From NCBI GenBank assembly GCA_945829225.1, contig CALZTY010000005.1:1-64000 (forward strand): a stretch of DNA of 64,000 nt, given 5' to 3'. The stretch comes from an uncultured Bacteroidales bacterium (GTDB lineage: Bacteria > Bacteroidota > Bacteroidia > Bacteroidales > Muribaculaceae). Position 1 is the first letter of the stretch, and every line of letters begins with the position of its first letter. This document shows, piece after piece, positions 1-9,583 of this stretch. The position numbers were made by a program, and so were the translations under genes. The notes below the pieces were generated by a model. The model was not told the origin of the DNA. It was given only the letters and a program-made list of their open reading frames with translations, and did not search any database.

Positions 1-62
<62 letters not shown>

Positions 63-81
63 ATGTCTTGCAAAAGCACCG

Positions 82-112
82 CAAAGGTACAACCTTTTTT
101 TGACTTCACAAA
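82..112 (-). promoter_or_regulatory. Promoter of tRNA-His
   Basis: On the minus strand there is a -33 TTTG (112-109), 19 nt, and a -7 TACCTTTG (89-82), a full match to the Bacteroides consensus TTTG-N19-21-TAnnTTTG. Transcription would start near base 78, about 16 nt before the tRNA. Confidence 0.8.
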
Positions 113-148
113 ATTTTTTCGTCAAAAAACAACTTTTTTACTTTTTTC

Positions 149-180
149 TTTGTTATTTTGATGCGCGTGTGTTAATTTTG
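149..180 (+). promoter_or_regulatory. Promoter of the rubrerythrin gene
   Basis: A -33 TTTG (149-152), 20 nt, and a -7 TAATTTTG (173-180) match the Bacteroides consensus fully. The predicted start near base 186 leaves a leader of about 44 nt before the ATG at 230. The stretch 113-148 is A/T-run DNA with no gene. Confidence 0.75.
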
Positions 181-229
181 CATTGCGAAACTCGCGCATA
201 CTATAACACTTTATATTAACACCTAAATT

Positions 230-781
230 ATGAGCAAGAAATTCATTTGCACCGTATGTGGCTACGTTCACGAAGGTGATGAAGCCCCCGAAAAGTGCCC
301 CTTGTGTAAAGCACCCGCTTCGAAATTCAAAGAAGTAGAAGAAACCGAAGAACTCCAATTCGTAACCGAGCACGTCATCGGCGTTGCCAAGGGTTGTGAC
401 GAAGAAATGATCAAGGACCTCAACGCTCACTTCAACGGCGAATGCTGCGAGGTAGGTCAATACCTCGCTATGTCGCGCCAAGCCGACCGCGAGGGTTATC
501 CCGAAATCGCTGAGGCTTTCCGTCGCTACGCCCTCGAAGAGGCTGAGCACGCTGCCAAGTTTGCCGAACTCCTCGGCGACGTTGTTTGGGACACCAAGAC
601 CAACCTCTGCAAGCGTATGATGGCTGAAGCCGGCGCAAATGCCGACAAGATGCGCATCGCCGCTCGTGCCAAGCAACTCAACCTCGACGCTATCCACGAC
701 ACCGTTCACGAGATGGCTAAGGACGAGGCTCGCCACGGCAAGGGCTTCGAAGGCCTCTACAAGCGCTACTTCGGCAAGTAA
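230..781 (+). CDS. Reverse-type rubrerythrin (peroxide-detoxifying diiron protein)
   Basis: This 183-residue cytoplasmic protein has a rubredoxin-like domain first (residues 1-40, iron ligands C7, C10, C23 and C26) and a ferritin-like four-helix diiron domain after it (about 45-180). The helices carry ExxH-type motifs (EEAEHA and DEARHG). Classical rubrerythrins have the opposite domain order, so this is the reverse type. The family reduces hydrogen peroxide, and often oxygen, with electrons from NADH through a reductase, protecting anaerobes from oxidative stress. The gene stands alone between its own promoter and a strong terminator. No reductase partner is adjacent. The precise electron donor cannot be told from sequence. 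Confidence 0.93.
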   Translation: MSKKFICTVCGYVHEGDEAPEKCPLCKAPASKFKEVEETEELQFVTEHVIGVAKGCDEEMIKDLNAHFNGECCEVGQYLAMSRQADREGYPEIAEAFRRYALEEAEHAAKFAELLGDVVWDTKTNLCKRMMAEAGANADKMRIAARAKQLNLDAIHDTVHEMAKDEARHGKGFEGLYKRYFGK

Positions 782-804
782 TTCTCGAAATAACGTATTT
801 GAAG

Positions 805-845
805 GTGCCTCAAAATCGCAAAAAGATTTTGAGGCACTTTTCTTA
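805..845 (+). terminator. Rho-independent terminator after rubrerythrin
   Basis: A perfect 13-bp stem (805-817 with 825-837) closes a 7-nt A-rich loop and is followed by TTTTCTT. It lies 24 nt after the rubrerythrin stop and before the prfA promoter. Confidence 0.9.
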
Positions 846-858
846 TCTCTTTGAAATG

Positions 859-890
859 TTTGGTGCATTGGCGCAAAAGGCGTAACTTTG
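859..890 (+). promoter_or_regulatory. Promoter of the prfA-pyrF-uvrA operon
   Basis: TTTG (859-862), 20 nt, then TAACTTTG (883-890): a full Bacteroides-type match. The expected start near base 896 gives a leader of only about 12 nt before the ATG at 908. The position of this promoter rules out the longer reading frame that opens at 851. Confidence 0.85.
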
Positions 891-907
891 TAGGAAAATT
901 ACCGAAG

Positions 908-2008
908 ATGATAGAAACGACGCTGATACCCCTGATAGAGACGCATCGCAATCGCTTCCGCGAGATAGAAACACTGCTCGGCGACCCCGCTGTGGCGGCT
1001 GACAACCGCCGTTTTGTCAAGTTGACCAAGGAATACAAGCACTTAGGGCGCTTGGAAGCCCTATTGGACCGCCACAAGACCGAGTCGGAGAATATCGACT
1101 TTTACAACGAAGTGCTGGCGATGGAGGAGGACTCGGCGGCTCGTGCCGCACTCGCCGATGCCACTGCCGCCGTGGAGGCTATCGAGCAGGATATCAAGTT
1201 GTTCCTTATCCCTGCCGACCCTGAGGACGACAAGAATGTTATCCTCGAAATCCGTGCCGGCACCGGTGGCGACGAGGCGGCTCTCTTTGCCGGCGATTTG
1301 GCAAAAATGTACCTCAAATTCTGCGAGACCAAGGGCTGGCACACTGCCATCACCTCGTGCACCGAGGGCACCGTCGGCGGTTATAAAGAGGTGGTAATCA
1401 GTATCGAAGGCGATGGCGTGTATGGCATCCTCAAGTATGAGAGCGGTGTCCACCGCGTGCAGCGTGTGCCCGCCACCGAGACTCAGGGTCGCATCCACAC
1501 CTCCGCCGCCACTGTCGCCGTCCTCCCCGAGGCTGAGCCATTCGACGTCGAAATCAACGAGGGCGAAATCAAGTGGGATACTTTCCGCTCGGGTGGCGCC
1601 GGCGGGCAGAATGTCAACAAGGTCGAGTCGGGTGTCCGACTCCGTTACAAGTGGAAAAACCCCAATACCGGCGAGGTCGACGAGATACTCATCGAGTGTA
1701 CCGAGACCCGCGACCAACCCAAGAACAAAGAGCGCGCTCTAAGTCGCCTCCGCACATTCATTTATGATAAGGAGCACCAAAAATATATCGATGACATCGC
1801 CTCCAAGCGCCGCACATTGGTGTCGACCGGCGACCGCTCCGCCAAGATACGCACCTACAACTTCCCCCAGGGGCGTGTCACCGACCACCGCATCAATTAC
1901 ACCGTTCACAACCTCGACGGCATCCTCGGCGGTGACCTCGACGATCTCATTTACAACCTCAGTTCAATCGAAAATGCCGAGCGACTACGTGCCGCCGACT
2001 TCAATTAA
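908..2008 (+). CDS. prfA: Peptide chain release factor 1
   Basis: This 366-residue protein ends translation at UAA and UAG codons by triggering peptidyl-tRNA hydrolysis on the ribosome. The hydrolysis motif GGQ lies near residue 232 in a [10 protein letters not shown] context. The codon-reading tripeptide PAT near residue 187 marks RF1 rather than RF2, which has SPF. Length is normal for the family. The frame is open from 851, but a strong promoter ends at 890, so the ATG at 908 is chosen. It is the first gene of an operon with pyrF 12 nt downstream. The usual neighbour prmC, for the methyltransferase that modifies the GGQ glutamine, is not adjacent. Confidence 0.96.
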   Translation: MIETTLIPLIETHRNRFREIETLLGDPAVAADNRRFVKLTKEYKHLGRLEALLDRHKTESENIDFYNEVLAMEEDSAARAALADATAAVEAIEQDIKLFLIPADPEDDKNVILEIRAGTGGDEAALFAGDLAKMYLKFCETKGWHTAITSCTEGTVGGYKEVVISIEGDGVYGILKYESGVHRVQRVPATETQGRIHTSAATVAVLPEAEPFDVEINEGEIKWDTFRSGGAGGQNVNKVESGVRLRYKWKNPNTGEVDEILIECTETRDQPKNKERALSRLRTFIYDKEHQKYIDDIASKRRTLVSTGDRSAKIRTYNFPQGRVTDHRINYTVHNLDGILGGDLDDLIYNLSSIENAERLRAADFN

Positions 2009-2020
2009 ATTCCGCAAAAT

Positions 2021-2854
2021 ATGAAACGTACCGAACTTGTAGCCAACATCCTCTCCAAGAAATCATTCCTGTGTGTGGGTCTCGATCCCGACCCGGCAAA
2101 GATGCCCGCGGCATTAGCCGAGCGAGGCGCTGCCGGCGTGTTGGACTTCAACAAAGCAATTATCGATGCCACAGCCCCTTATGCCGTGGCTTATAAACCC
2201 AATATCGCGTTCTACGAGGTTATGGGTCCCGAGGGCGTTGCTGCCTTTGAGGATACCTGCCGCTATATCCGCGAGAAGTATCCCGAGATGTTCGTCATCG
2301 CTGATGCCAAGCGCGGCGATATCGGCAATACGGCGCGTATGTATGCTCGCACGTTCTTCGACCGCATGGGCGTTGATGCTGTCACCGTGGCGCCTTATAT
2401 GGGTGAGGACTCGGTGAAGCCCTTCCTTGAGACCCCCGACAAGTGGGCTGTTGTGCTCGCATTGACCTCCAACAAGGGTAGCGAGGACTTCCAGATGATT
2501 ACCGATGCCAATGGTCATCGCGTGTTTGAGCGCGTAGTCAAGCGCTCGCTCCACTGGGGCTCGCCCGTCAACATGATGTATGTGGTGGGTGCCACTCGCG
2601 GCGAGTTGATTGCCGATGTGCGACGTGTCGCGCCTCGCAGTTTCTTCCTCGTGCCCGGTGTCGGTGCCCAAGGTGGCAGCCTCGAGGAGGTGTGCCAATA
2701 TGGGCTTATCGACGAGGTGGGATTGCTGGTCAATTCCTCGCGTGGCATCATTCATGCATCGTCGGGCGACGACTTTGCCGAGGTTGCCGCCGCCAAGGCT
2801 GCTGCACTCGCCGCGCAGATGGCTAAAATCCTTGATAATAACAATATATCATGA
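2021..2854 (+). CDS. pyrF: Orotidine-5'-phosphate decarboxylase, long (type 2) form
   Basis: This enzyme makes UMP from orotidine 5'-monophosphate, the last step of de novo pyrimidine synthesis in the cytoplasm. It has 277 residues, the length of the longer bacterial subgroup (the short E. coli type has about 245). The catalytic DAKRGD motif is at residues 95-100, with the early LCVGLDPD motif at 17-24 and a conserved VAPYMGED segment after it. It starts 12 nt after prfA, and its stop overlaps the start of the next gene by 4 nt (ATGA), which suggests coupled translation. No other pyrimidine gene lies nearby. Confidence 0.96.
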   Translation: MKRTELVANILSKKSFLCVGLDPDPAKMPAALAERGAAGVLDFNKAIIDATAPYAVAYKPNIAFYEVMGPEGVAAFEDTCRYIREKYPEMFVIADAKRGDIGNTARMYARTFFDRMGVDAVTVAPYMGEDSVKPFLETPDKWAVVLALTSNKGSEDFQMITDANGHRVFERVVKRSLHWGSPVNMMYVVGATRGELIADVRRVAPRSFFLVPGVGAQGGSLEEVCQYGLIDEVGLLVNSSRGIIHASSGDDFAEVAAAKAAALAAQMAKILDNNNIS

Positions 2855-3822
2855 GACAATCAACTATCCGTCACGTTGTCACCGCGTCGATAATTCTCGG
2901 CGGCGCCATCGTTCTTGGCAGTAGCGACGTTGCTACATCGGCTCCAGTATCTACCCCTACAGGCTTCTCTATGGTGCTGAACCCTCGTGTGCCGTCATCT
3001 GTAATTCTCTGTGGCTCAACGATTGACCTTGACAATGTTGACTACTACGAGCGATTTGACCGCGAACTCACCTCGCTCACATATACCCACGGCAACACCT
3101 TGTTGACCATCAAGCGAGCCAATCGCTACTTCCCGCAGATGGCTCCAATCCTCCGCGCCAACGGCGTGCCCGAGGACTTGCTTTACCTGGCTTGTGTCGA
3201 GAGCACACTCAATCCCTGTGCCGTCTCGCCCGCCAAGGCTGCCGGCATATGGCAGTTTATCCCTTCCACAGCCAAGGAATACGGCTTGGAAATAAACGAC
3301 GAGGTCGACGAGCGCTTCAATATCGACAAGGAGACTGCCGCTGCTTGTCGTTATTTCAAGAAAGCCCTCAGCAAGTATGGCGGCTCCTGGACCGCTGTGA
3401 TGGCTTCGTATAATGCCGGCATGGCTCGCATTTCCGGGCAACTTACCGATCAGCAAGCCGATGAGGCGCTCGACTTGCATCTCGTCGATGAGACTATGCG
3501 CTACCCCTTCCGCATCATGGCGATGAAAGCCATCATGGAGCGCCCTGCCGACTATGGCTTCATCATCTCTGCCGACCAACTATACTATCCTCGCGAAGTC
3601 GCTATCGTTGAGGTGAATACTCCTGTGGACAATTGGGCTGAGTGGGCTTCACAACATGGCATCACCTATCGCACCCTCCGCGACGAAAATCCCTGGATAC
3701 GTGCTACAAAACTTACCAACCGCACCGGCAAAACCTACAAGGTGCGTGTCCCCACTGCTGCATCGTTGCGTCGCTCAACTGCATCGACTGCAGTGTTTAA
3801 TCCCGACTGGGTCATCAATTAA
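2851..3822 (+). CDS. Secreted lytic transglycosylase (SLT/MltD-like)
   Basis: This 323-residue protein probably cuts the glycan strands of peptidoglycan in the periplasm. An N-terminal signal peptide (about residues 1-31) is followed by an SLT domain at about 95-215. The likely catalytic glutamate is E117 in CVEST, followed by the AGIWQFIPST motif and ASYNAG at 185-190. The last 75 residues (DNWAEWASQHGITYRTLRDEN and on) look like a LysM-type glycan-binding repeat, though weakly. The gene overlaps pyrF by 4 nt, and its stop codon shares one base with the uvrA start. No lipobox is seen, so it may be soluble rather than membrane-anchored. Confidence 0.9.
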   Translation: MRQSTIRHVVTASIILGGAIVLGSSDVATSAPVSTPTGFSMVLNPRVPSSVILCGSTIDLDNVDYYERFDRELTSLTYTHGNTLLTIKRANRYFPQMAPILRANGVPEDLLYLACVESTLNPCAVSPAKAAGIWQFIPSTAKEYGLEINDEVDERFNIDKETAAACRYFKKALSKYGGSWTAVMASYNAGMARISGQLTDQQADEALDLHLVDETMRYPFRIMAMKAIMERPADYGFIISADQLYYPREVAIVEVNTPVDNWAEWASQHGITYRTLRDENPWIRATKLTNRTGKTYKVRVPTAASLRRSTASTAVFNPDWVIN

Positions 3823-6674
3823 TGGCAAAGAAAGCAGAAGTCAGTCAATCTTCCGATAAGGTGCTCAGCGTCATCGGCGCGCGAGTCAATAACCTCAAGA
3901 ATATCAGCGTCGACATACCCCACGGCACGCTCACCGTCGTCACCGGACTGAGCGGCTCGGGTAAGTCGTCGTTGGCGTTTGACACCATATATGCCGAGGG
4001 GCAGCGTCGCTACATCGAGACCTTCTCGGCATATGCTCGCAATATGCTCGGCAACCTCGAGCGACCCGACGTAGACCATATCAGCGGGCTGTGCCCCGTG
4101 ATTGCCATCGAGCAAAAGACAGTCAATCGCAACCCTCGCTCGACTATCGGCACCACTACCGAGGTGTATGACTTCCTGCGACTACTCTACGCCCGCATCG
4201 GGCATGCTCGCTCGTATCTCACCGGTAATGAGATGGTTAAGTATACCGACGACCAAATCGTCGACACCATCTTGCAGCACTTCAACGGGCGGCGCATTTA
4301 TATCCTCGCCCCCTTGGTCAAGAACCGCAAGGGGCATTACAGCGAACTATTTGAGACCCTTATCCGCAAGGGCTTCCTGAGGGTGCGCATTGACGGAATG
4401 CTCCAAGAGTTGCAAGCCGGCATGAAACTCGACCGCTATCGCAATCACTCGGTCGAACTCGTTGTCGACCGTCTCGTGGTCAGCGATGCCGATGAGAAAC
4501 GCCTGCGCGACTCCATCGCCTCGGCTCTGGTGCAGGGCGACAAGGAGGTGATGATTTATGATGTCGACCTTGACTCTATCACGCACTATTCCAAGCACTT
4601 GATGGACCCGACTGCCGGCATATCTTATCATGAGCCGGCACCGCACAATTTCTCGTTCAACTCGCCGCGTGGATACTGCCCGCGTTGCAAGGGCTTGGGC
4701 TATGTCAATATCATTGACCACCTCAAGGTCATCCCCGACGACTCGCTCTCTATCGCCAAGGGCGCCTTCGCTCCTGTGGGTAAGCGCAAAAACACCACGC
4801 TATTTATGCAACTCGAAGCCATCTGCAATGCCTATGGCTTTGACCTCGATACCCCGGTGCGTGACATCTCGGAGGAGTGTCTCGACGAAATCCTCAACGG
4901 CAGCGACCGCAGCCTTACCCTCGAAAACTCAACAACCGGCACACATACCACTCTCGGCTCATATGCCGGACTCATCAAATATATAGAGGCGTTGCAAGAC
5001 GACGATGCCGCGCCGGGTGCCAAGCGCTGGGTGGGGCAGTTCTACACCTCGCAGGAGTGCCCCGAGTGCCATGGCGACCGCCTCAATCGCGAGGCGCTCC
5101 ACTTCTTTGTCGATGGCTTGAATATCGCTCAACTCTGCCGACTGGATATCGGGCAACTCTACGAGTGGTCGACTACCGTGATGGACCGCCTCGACAAGCG
5201 CGACCGCACCATCGCCACCGAGGTCATCAAGGAAATTTCAACCCGCCTACGCTTCCTCGTTGATGTGGGGCTCGACTATTTGCAACTCAATCGCGCCTCA
5301 GCCACCCTCAGCGGTGGCGAGAGCCAGCGTATACGCCTTGCAACACAGTTGGGCTCTGACTTGGTCAACGTGCTCTATATCCTCGACGAGCCGTCGATTG
5401 GTCTGCATCAGCGCGACAACCGCCGGCTCATCGACTCGCTCAAGCGTCTGCGCGATGCCGACAACTCAATCATCGTGGTCGAGCACGACCGCGATATCAT
5501 GCTTGAGGCTGATTATGTGATAGATATCGGTCCCGGAGCCGGACGCCGTGGCGGCGAGGTGGTCTTCGCCGGCACGCCCACCGAGATGCTCAATGCCGAC
5601 ACCCTCACCGCTCAATATCTCAACGGCAAGCGCTCAATCCCCACACCGAACAAGCGACGTGGTGGCAATGACTTGTCACTCAGTCTTTTAGGCTGCACAG
5701 GACACAATCTCAAGGATGTCGACCTCGTGATACCCCTCGGCACCCTCACATGCATCGCCGGTGTCAGCGGTTCGGGCAAGTCATCGCTTATCAACGGCAC
5801 ACTCGAGCCTATCCTCAGCGCGCACTTCTACAACGCCCTGCGCAAGCCCCTGCCGTATCGCGAAATCGTTGGTATTGAGAATATTGACAAAGTGGTCACT
5901 GTCGACCAGTCGCCTCTCGGTCGCTCGCCGCGCTCAAATCCTGCCACATATACCGGCGTATTCACCGATATCCGCAACCTCTTTGTTGACCTCCCCGAGG
6001 CAAAAATCCGAGGCTATCGCCCTGGTCGCTTCTCATTTAATTTAGCCGGCGGACGCTGCGAAGCTTGCAATGGCAACGGTTATAAGACTATCGAGATGAA
6101 CTTCCTGCCCGACGTGCTCGTCCCCTGTGAGGTGTGCCGCTCCAAGCGCTACAATCGCGAGACGCTCGAGGTGCGCTTCAAGGGCAAGTCTATCGCCGAT
6201 GTCCTCGATATGACTATCAATCAGGCTGTTGACTTCTTTGCCGGAATACCCGGAATTCTCCGCAAAATCAAGGTGCTACAGGATATCGGCTTGGGTTACA
6301 TCAAACTTGGACAGCCCTCATCGACCCTCTCGGGTGGCGAAAATCAGCGCGTGAAGTTGGCTACCGAACTCGCCAAGAAGGATACCGGCAAGACCCTCTT
6401 TATCCTCGACGAGCCCACAACGGGCTTGCACTTCGAGGATATCAAGACGCTGATGAATATCCTCAACCGCTTGGTCGACCGCGGCAACACGGTGGTGGTC
6501 ATCGAGCACAACACCGATGTCATACGCTGTGCTGACTATGTCATCGATATGGGACCTGCCGGAGGCGCTGCCGGCGGACGTATCCTCGCCACGGGTACGC
6601 CCGAAAAAATAGCCGTAGGCTCATCGCCCACGGCTCCTTATATCTTTGACGGCTGCAACGTCAGCAAGCCTTGA
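3822..6674 (+). CDS. uvrA: Excinuclease ABC subunit A
   Basis: UvrA recognises bulky DNA damage and loads UvrB in nucleotide excision repair. The 950 residues hold two ABC ATPase modules. The first P-loop is at 41-50 ([10 protein letters not shown]), with a signature LSGGESQR near 496 and Walker B YILDEPS. The second P-loop (GVSGSGKSS) is near 648, with LSGGENQR near 836 and FILDEPT. Zinc-module cysteine pairs occur at CPRC, CPEC, CEAC and CEVC. Length matches the family (E. coli 940). The start codon overlaps the transglycosylase stop. The 3' end runs 14 nt past the stop of nadC on the opposite strand. uvrB and uvrC are not in the window. Confidence 0.98.
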   Translation: MAKKAEVSQSSDKVLSVIGARVNNLKNISVDIPHGTLTVVTGLSGSGKSSLAFDTIYAEGQRRYIETFSAYARNMLGNLERPDVDHISGLCPVIAIEQKTVNRNPRSTIGTTTEVYDFLRLLYARIGHARSYLTGNEMVKYTDDQIVDTILQHFNGRRIYILAPLVKNRKGHYSELFETLIRKGFLRVRIDGMLQELQAGMKLDRYRNHSVELVVDRLVVSDADEKRLRDSIASALVQGDKEVMIYDVDLDSITHYSKHLMDPTAGISYHEPAPHNFSFNSPRGYCPRCKGLGYVNIIDHLKVIPDDSLSIAKGAFAPVGKRKNTTLFMQLEAICNAYGFDLDTPVRDISEECLDEILNGSDRSLTLENSTTGTHTTLGSYAGLIKYIEALQDDDAAPGAKRWVGQFYTSQECPECHGDRLNREALHFFVDGLNIAQLCRLDIGQLYEWSTTVMDRLDKRDRTIATEVIKEISTRLRFLVDVGLDYLQLNRASATLSGGESQRIRLATQLGSDLVNVLYILDEPSIGLHQRDNRRLIDSLKRLRDADNSIIVVEHDRDIMLEADYVIDIGPGAGRRGGEVVFAGTPTEMLNADTLTAQYLNGKRSIPTPNKRRGGNDLSLSLLGCTGHNLKDVDLVIPLGTLTCIAGVSGSGKSSLINGTLEPILSAHFYNALRKPLPYREIVGIENIDKVVTVDQSPLGRSPRSNPATYTGVFTDIRNLFVDLPEAKIRGYRPGRFSFNLAGGRCEACNGNGYKTIEMNFLPDVLVPCEVCRSKRYNRETLEVRFKGKSIADVLDMTINQAVDFFAGIPGILRKIKVLQDIGLGYIKLGQPSSTLSGGENQRVKLATELAKKDTGKTLFILDEPTTGLHFEDIKTLMNILNRLVDRGNTVVVIEHNTDVIRCADYVIDMGPAGGAAGGRILATGTPEKIAVGSSPTAPYIFDGCNVSKP

Positions 6675-7515
6675 AACTCATATCCAAGCCCTTCACCGAG
6701 TGGGTCAACGCGCCCACCGAGATGAAGTCGACGCCTGCCTCGCCATAGGGACGCAGGGTGTCGAGGGTGATGCCGCCCGACGACTCTATCTCGACTGCCG
6801 GATTGACCGCACGGATGTGCTTAACTGCCTCGGCGGTGCGCTCGGGGGTGTAGTTGTCGAGCATGATGCGGTCGCAGCCCACGGCGAGTGCCTCGTCGAC
6901 CTCGGCGGTATTGCGCACCTCTACCTCGATGCGCAGGTCCTTGCCATTGGCTTTGCACCATTCCTTGGCGCGAGTGACTGCCTTGGTGATGCCGCCGGCA
7001 AAGTCCACGTGGTTGTCCTTGATAAGTATCATGTCAAAAAGACCGATGCGGTGGTTGGCGCCGCCGCCGATTTTCACTGCCTCTTTCTCGAGAATGCGCA
7101 TGCCCGGTGTGGTCTTGCGGGTGTCAAGCACCTTGGTGTGCAAGCCCTCGAGACGCGCCTGATACTTGGCGGTAGTAGTGGCTATACCGCTCATTCTCTG
7201 CATGATATTGAGCATGGTGCGCTCGGTCTGCAGCAGCGAACGCACAGGACCCTCGACTACAAAGGCTACATCGCCGGGCTTCACGTGGGCGCCGTCGCCG
7301 ATGCTCACGGTCATCTTAAGTGACGGGTCGAAGCGCTCGAACACGCGCCGCGCTACCTCGACACCGGCTAAGATACCTTCTTCCTTAATCAACAACTGCT
7401 GACGTCCCATGGCGTCGGCGGGTATGGTGCTCAGCGTAGTGGCGTCGCCATCGCCTACGTCCTCGGCAAATGCCAGGTCTATGAGGCGATCTACTAATTC
7501 TTGGGGTGTTTCCAT
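6661..7515 (-). CDS. nadC: Nicotinate-nucleotide pyrophosphorylase (carboxylating)
   Basis: This 284-residue enzyme condenses quinolinate with PRPP, releasing carbon dioxide, to give nicotinate mononucleotide in de novo NAD synthesis. The N-terminal domain (EDVGDGDATT near residue 18, EGILAGVE) and the barrel segments RKTTPGMR, KIGGGANHRIGLFDMILIKD and the late GGI are family hallmarks. The gene is a single unit facing uvrA, with which it overlaps tail to tail. It diverges from rlmH over a 90-nt spacer that holds a -7 box for each direction. nadA and nadB are not nearby. Confidence 0.96.
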   Translation of the reverse strand: METPQELVDRLIDLAFAEDVGDGDATTLSTIPADAMGRQQLLIKEEGILAGVEVARRVFERFDPSLKMTVSIGDGAHVKPGDVAFVVEGPVRSLLQTERTMLNIMQRMSGIATTTAKYQARLEGLHTKVLDTRKTTPGMRILEKEAVKIGGGANHRIGLFDMILIKDNHVDFAGGITKAVTRAKEWCKANGKDLRIEVEVRNTAEVDEALAVGCDRIMLDNYTPERTAEAVKHIRAVNPAVEIESSGGITLDTLRPYGEAGVDFISVGALTHSVKGLDMSFKAC

Positions 7516-7549
7516 CTTTTTATTGCCTTGTTGGTGTTAATTTCTGTCG

Positions 7550-7557
7550 CAAAATTA
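7550..7557 (-). promoter_or_regulatory. Possible -7 box of nadC
   Basis: TAATTTTG on the minus strand matches the TAnnTTTG box and lies 34 nt before the nadC ATG. No TTTG stands at the expected -33 distance, so this is weaker than the other promoters here. Confidence 0.5.
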
Positions 7558-7580
7558 GCAAAAAATTCCCAAATTTGTGC

Positions 7581-7588
7581 TAATTTTG
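7581..7588 (+). promoter_or_regulatory. Possible -7 box of the rlmH operon
   Basis: TAATTTTG lies 17 nt before the rlmH ATG. That distance would give a leader of about 12 nt, like that of prfA. No -33 TTTG is seen at 19-21 nt. Confidence 0.5.
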
Positions 7589-7605
7589 CGCATTATTACG
7601 CGCTA

Positions 7606-8079
7606 ATGAAAATTTTGCTCATCAGCATAGGCTCAATTAAAGACCAATCACTGCGGCAGTTGCAACAGCGATATGCCGCGCGATTGCCCTTTTACATGCC
7701 TTTTGAGCATATTTCGTTGCCCGATGTCAAGGTGCCGCGCAATGCCGGTGCCGACATCATCAAGCAACGCGAGGGCGAGGCTATCCTCGCTCGGGTGCAG
7801 CCCGGCGACTTCCTCGTACTCATGGACGAGCGTGGCAAGGAACTATCCTCGCGCGACCTCGCTGACTTTATCGCGCGCAAATCGGCTGCCTTGGCGCGTA
7901 ACCTCGTCTTCGTTATCGGCGGTCCATACGGCTTCTCACAGGCTGTTTATGACCGCGCCGATATGTTGCTCGCCATCTCCAAGATGACCTTCACCCACGA
8001 GATGGCTTGTGTTATCACCACAGAACAACTTTATCGTGCACAAACAATTATTAGGGGCGAACCATATCACCATGATTAG
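7606..8079 (+). CDS. rlmH: 23S rRNA pseudouridine-1915 N3-methyltransferase
   Basis: This 157-residue SPOUT-family enzyme methylates pseudouridine 1915 of helix 69 in 23S rRNA, using S-adenosylmethionine. The SAM-binding knot motif VIGGPYGF is near residue 103, and the C-terminal segment QLYRAQTIIRGEPYHH is diagnostic. The ATG at 7606 is chosen because it gives the family length and the classic MKI start, and because a -7 box ends 17 nt upstream. An in-frame ATG at 7501 would put this box inside the gene. The last 8 nt overlap the start of the next gene. Confidence 0.96.
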   Translation: MKILLISIGSIKDQSLRQLQQRYAARLPFYMPFEHISLPDVKVPRNAGADIIKQREGEAILARVQPGDFLVLMDERGKELSSRDLADFIARKSAALARNLVFVIGGPYGFSQAVYDRADMLLAISKMTFTHEMACVITTEQLYRAQTIIRGEPYHHD

Positions 8080-9583
8080 AAATTTTACCTATTGCATCAC
8101 TTTTCTTGCAACTCTCAATGCCTGTGGAGGCAACAAAGCCGCCGAGATTGTAACCAATGACACCATCGTCGAGGCTCCCGAGCCGATAGTCGCTCTGCCC
8201 GATACTGCATATCCGTCGGTGTCGACTCTTCGTGTCACCACTCGAGTCGTCGATACCGTCACCGACGGCACCATCGACTGCTATGACGACCCGTATGCCA
8301 CGGCTCCGGGTATTATGACCTTCCGCGGTAATCAATTGCGCAATGCCGATATGCATGGCTCTATCAAGGGCACTCCCTCGGCTATCGAGGTCGATTGGAC
8401 CTTCATCACCGAGACCGACAACCGCTCCACCGGCTTCGGACAATGGGGCGGCGGCTCCGGCTGGACCGGGCAACCGGTCTATGTTGAGTGGCACGACGGC
8501 AAGAAGGAAATCATCGTGGGCTCGCTCTCGTCTAATGTCTATTTTATTGACTACAATACCGGCAAGGCATCGCGCGAGCCTATCGCGGTGGGCAATCCCA
8601 TCAAGGGCTCCGTGTCGCTCGACCCCTCGCTTAACGGCAACTTGTATGTGGGACAGGGTGTCCCGGCTCAGGAGCCTTTCGGCGCTATGGTCGTTGACCT
8701 TAATAACAACATAGTGAGCGACTTCTTCGGCTTTGACCCGCGGGCTCCGCGTCGCTGGGGCGCCTACGATTCATCGCCTGTCAGGGTGGGGCGCTTCCTC
8801 ATTCGCCCGGGCGAGAATGGCTGCATCTACAAGTTCATCGTTGAGCGTGGTAAGTTGCGCCTCCACTCCACCATGAGTTATGTGGCTCCCTCGGGACCTC
8901 CCGGCATCGAGACCTCGATGAGCGTATATCGCAACTATGGCTACACTGCTGATAATCACGGATATGTGGTGTGCGCTAATCTCGACAATATGCAGCCGGT
9001 GTGGGTGTATCACAATGCCGACGACAACGATGCCACTCCGGTGCTCGCCATCGAGGATGGCAAGCCATATCTGTATTGCTCGTCCGAGATCGACCGCCAA
9101 GGTGTCGGTGATGCCCATTTTGCCAAGTTAGATGCCCTCACCGGCACTCCGGTGTGGGTGACACGCTTTGCCGGACAACGCTACGACACCGATGGCAAGC
9201 ACTTCGACGGCGGCTTCTATGCCTCGCCCCTTCCCGGGCAGGGCGATTGCAGTCACCTCATATTCTCCAACGTTGTCTATAACAACTCCGGGCAGAACGG
9301 CAAGTTCGTGGCTATCAACCGCGCTGATGGCTCGGTAGTGTATGAGACGCGCCTCAACGTCTATGCCTGGTCGTCGCCTGTGGGCTTTGTCAATGACGAA
9401 GGGCACATGTATGTGCTCACCGGCGACTGTGGTGGCAACTTGTACCTCATCCGTGGCACCGATGGCACAATCGTCGCCAAGCGCAGTGTCGGCTCCAACT
9501 TTGAATCCTCGCCCGTCGTGGTCGGCAACACTGCCGTTGTGGGCTCGCGTGGCAATTCAATATACAAAATCTCGATACGATGA
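8072..9583 (+). CDS. PQQ-like beta-propeller lipoprotein
   Basis: This 503-residue protein has a lipoprotein signal ending at C18 (TLNAC), so it should be membrane-anchored outside the cytoplasm. The rest is made of repeated blades with the pattern of PQQ-binding-like propellers (for example VDWTFI, GYVVCANLDNMQPVWVY, KFVAINRADGSVVYET, GGNLYLIRGTDGTIV), about one every 45-60 residues. BamB shows the same fold, but I see nothing that proves an assembly role. PQQ binding is not implied by the fold. It overlaps rlmH by 8 nt and the following hydrolase by 4 nt, so all three are probably co-translated. Confidence 0.82.
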   Translation: MIRNFTYCITFLATLNACGGNKAAEIVTNDTIVEAPEPIVALPDTAYPSVSTLRVTTRVVDTVTDGTIDCYDDPYATAPGIMTFRGNQLRNADMHGSIKGTPSAIEVDWTFITETDNRSTGFGQWGGGSGWTGQPVYVEWHDGKKEIIVGSLSSNVYFIDYNTGKASREPIAVGNPIKGSVSLDPSLNGNLYVGQGVPAQEPFGAMVVDLNNNIVSDFFGFDPRAPRRWGAYDSSPVRVGRFLIRPGENGCIYKFIVERGKLRLHSTMSYVAPSGPPGIETSMSVYRNYGYTADNHGYVVCANLDNMQPVWVYHNADDNDATPVLAIEDGKPYLYCSSEIDRQGVGDAHFAKLDALTGTPVWVTRFAGQRYDTDGKHFDGGFYASPLPGQGDCSHLIFSNVVYNNSGQNGKFVAINRADGSVVYETRLNVYAWSSPVGFVNDEGHMYVLTGDCGGNLYLIRGTDGTIVAKRSVGSNFESSPVVVGNTAVVGSRGNSIYKISIR

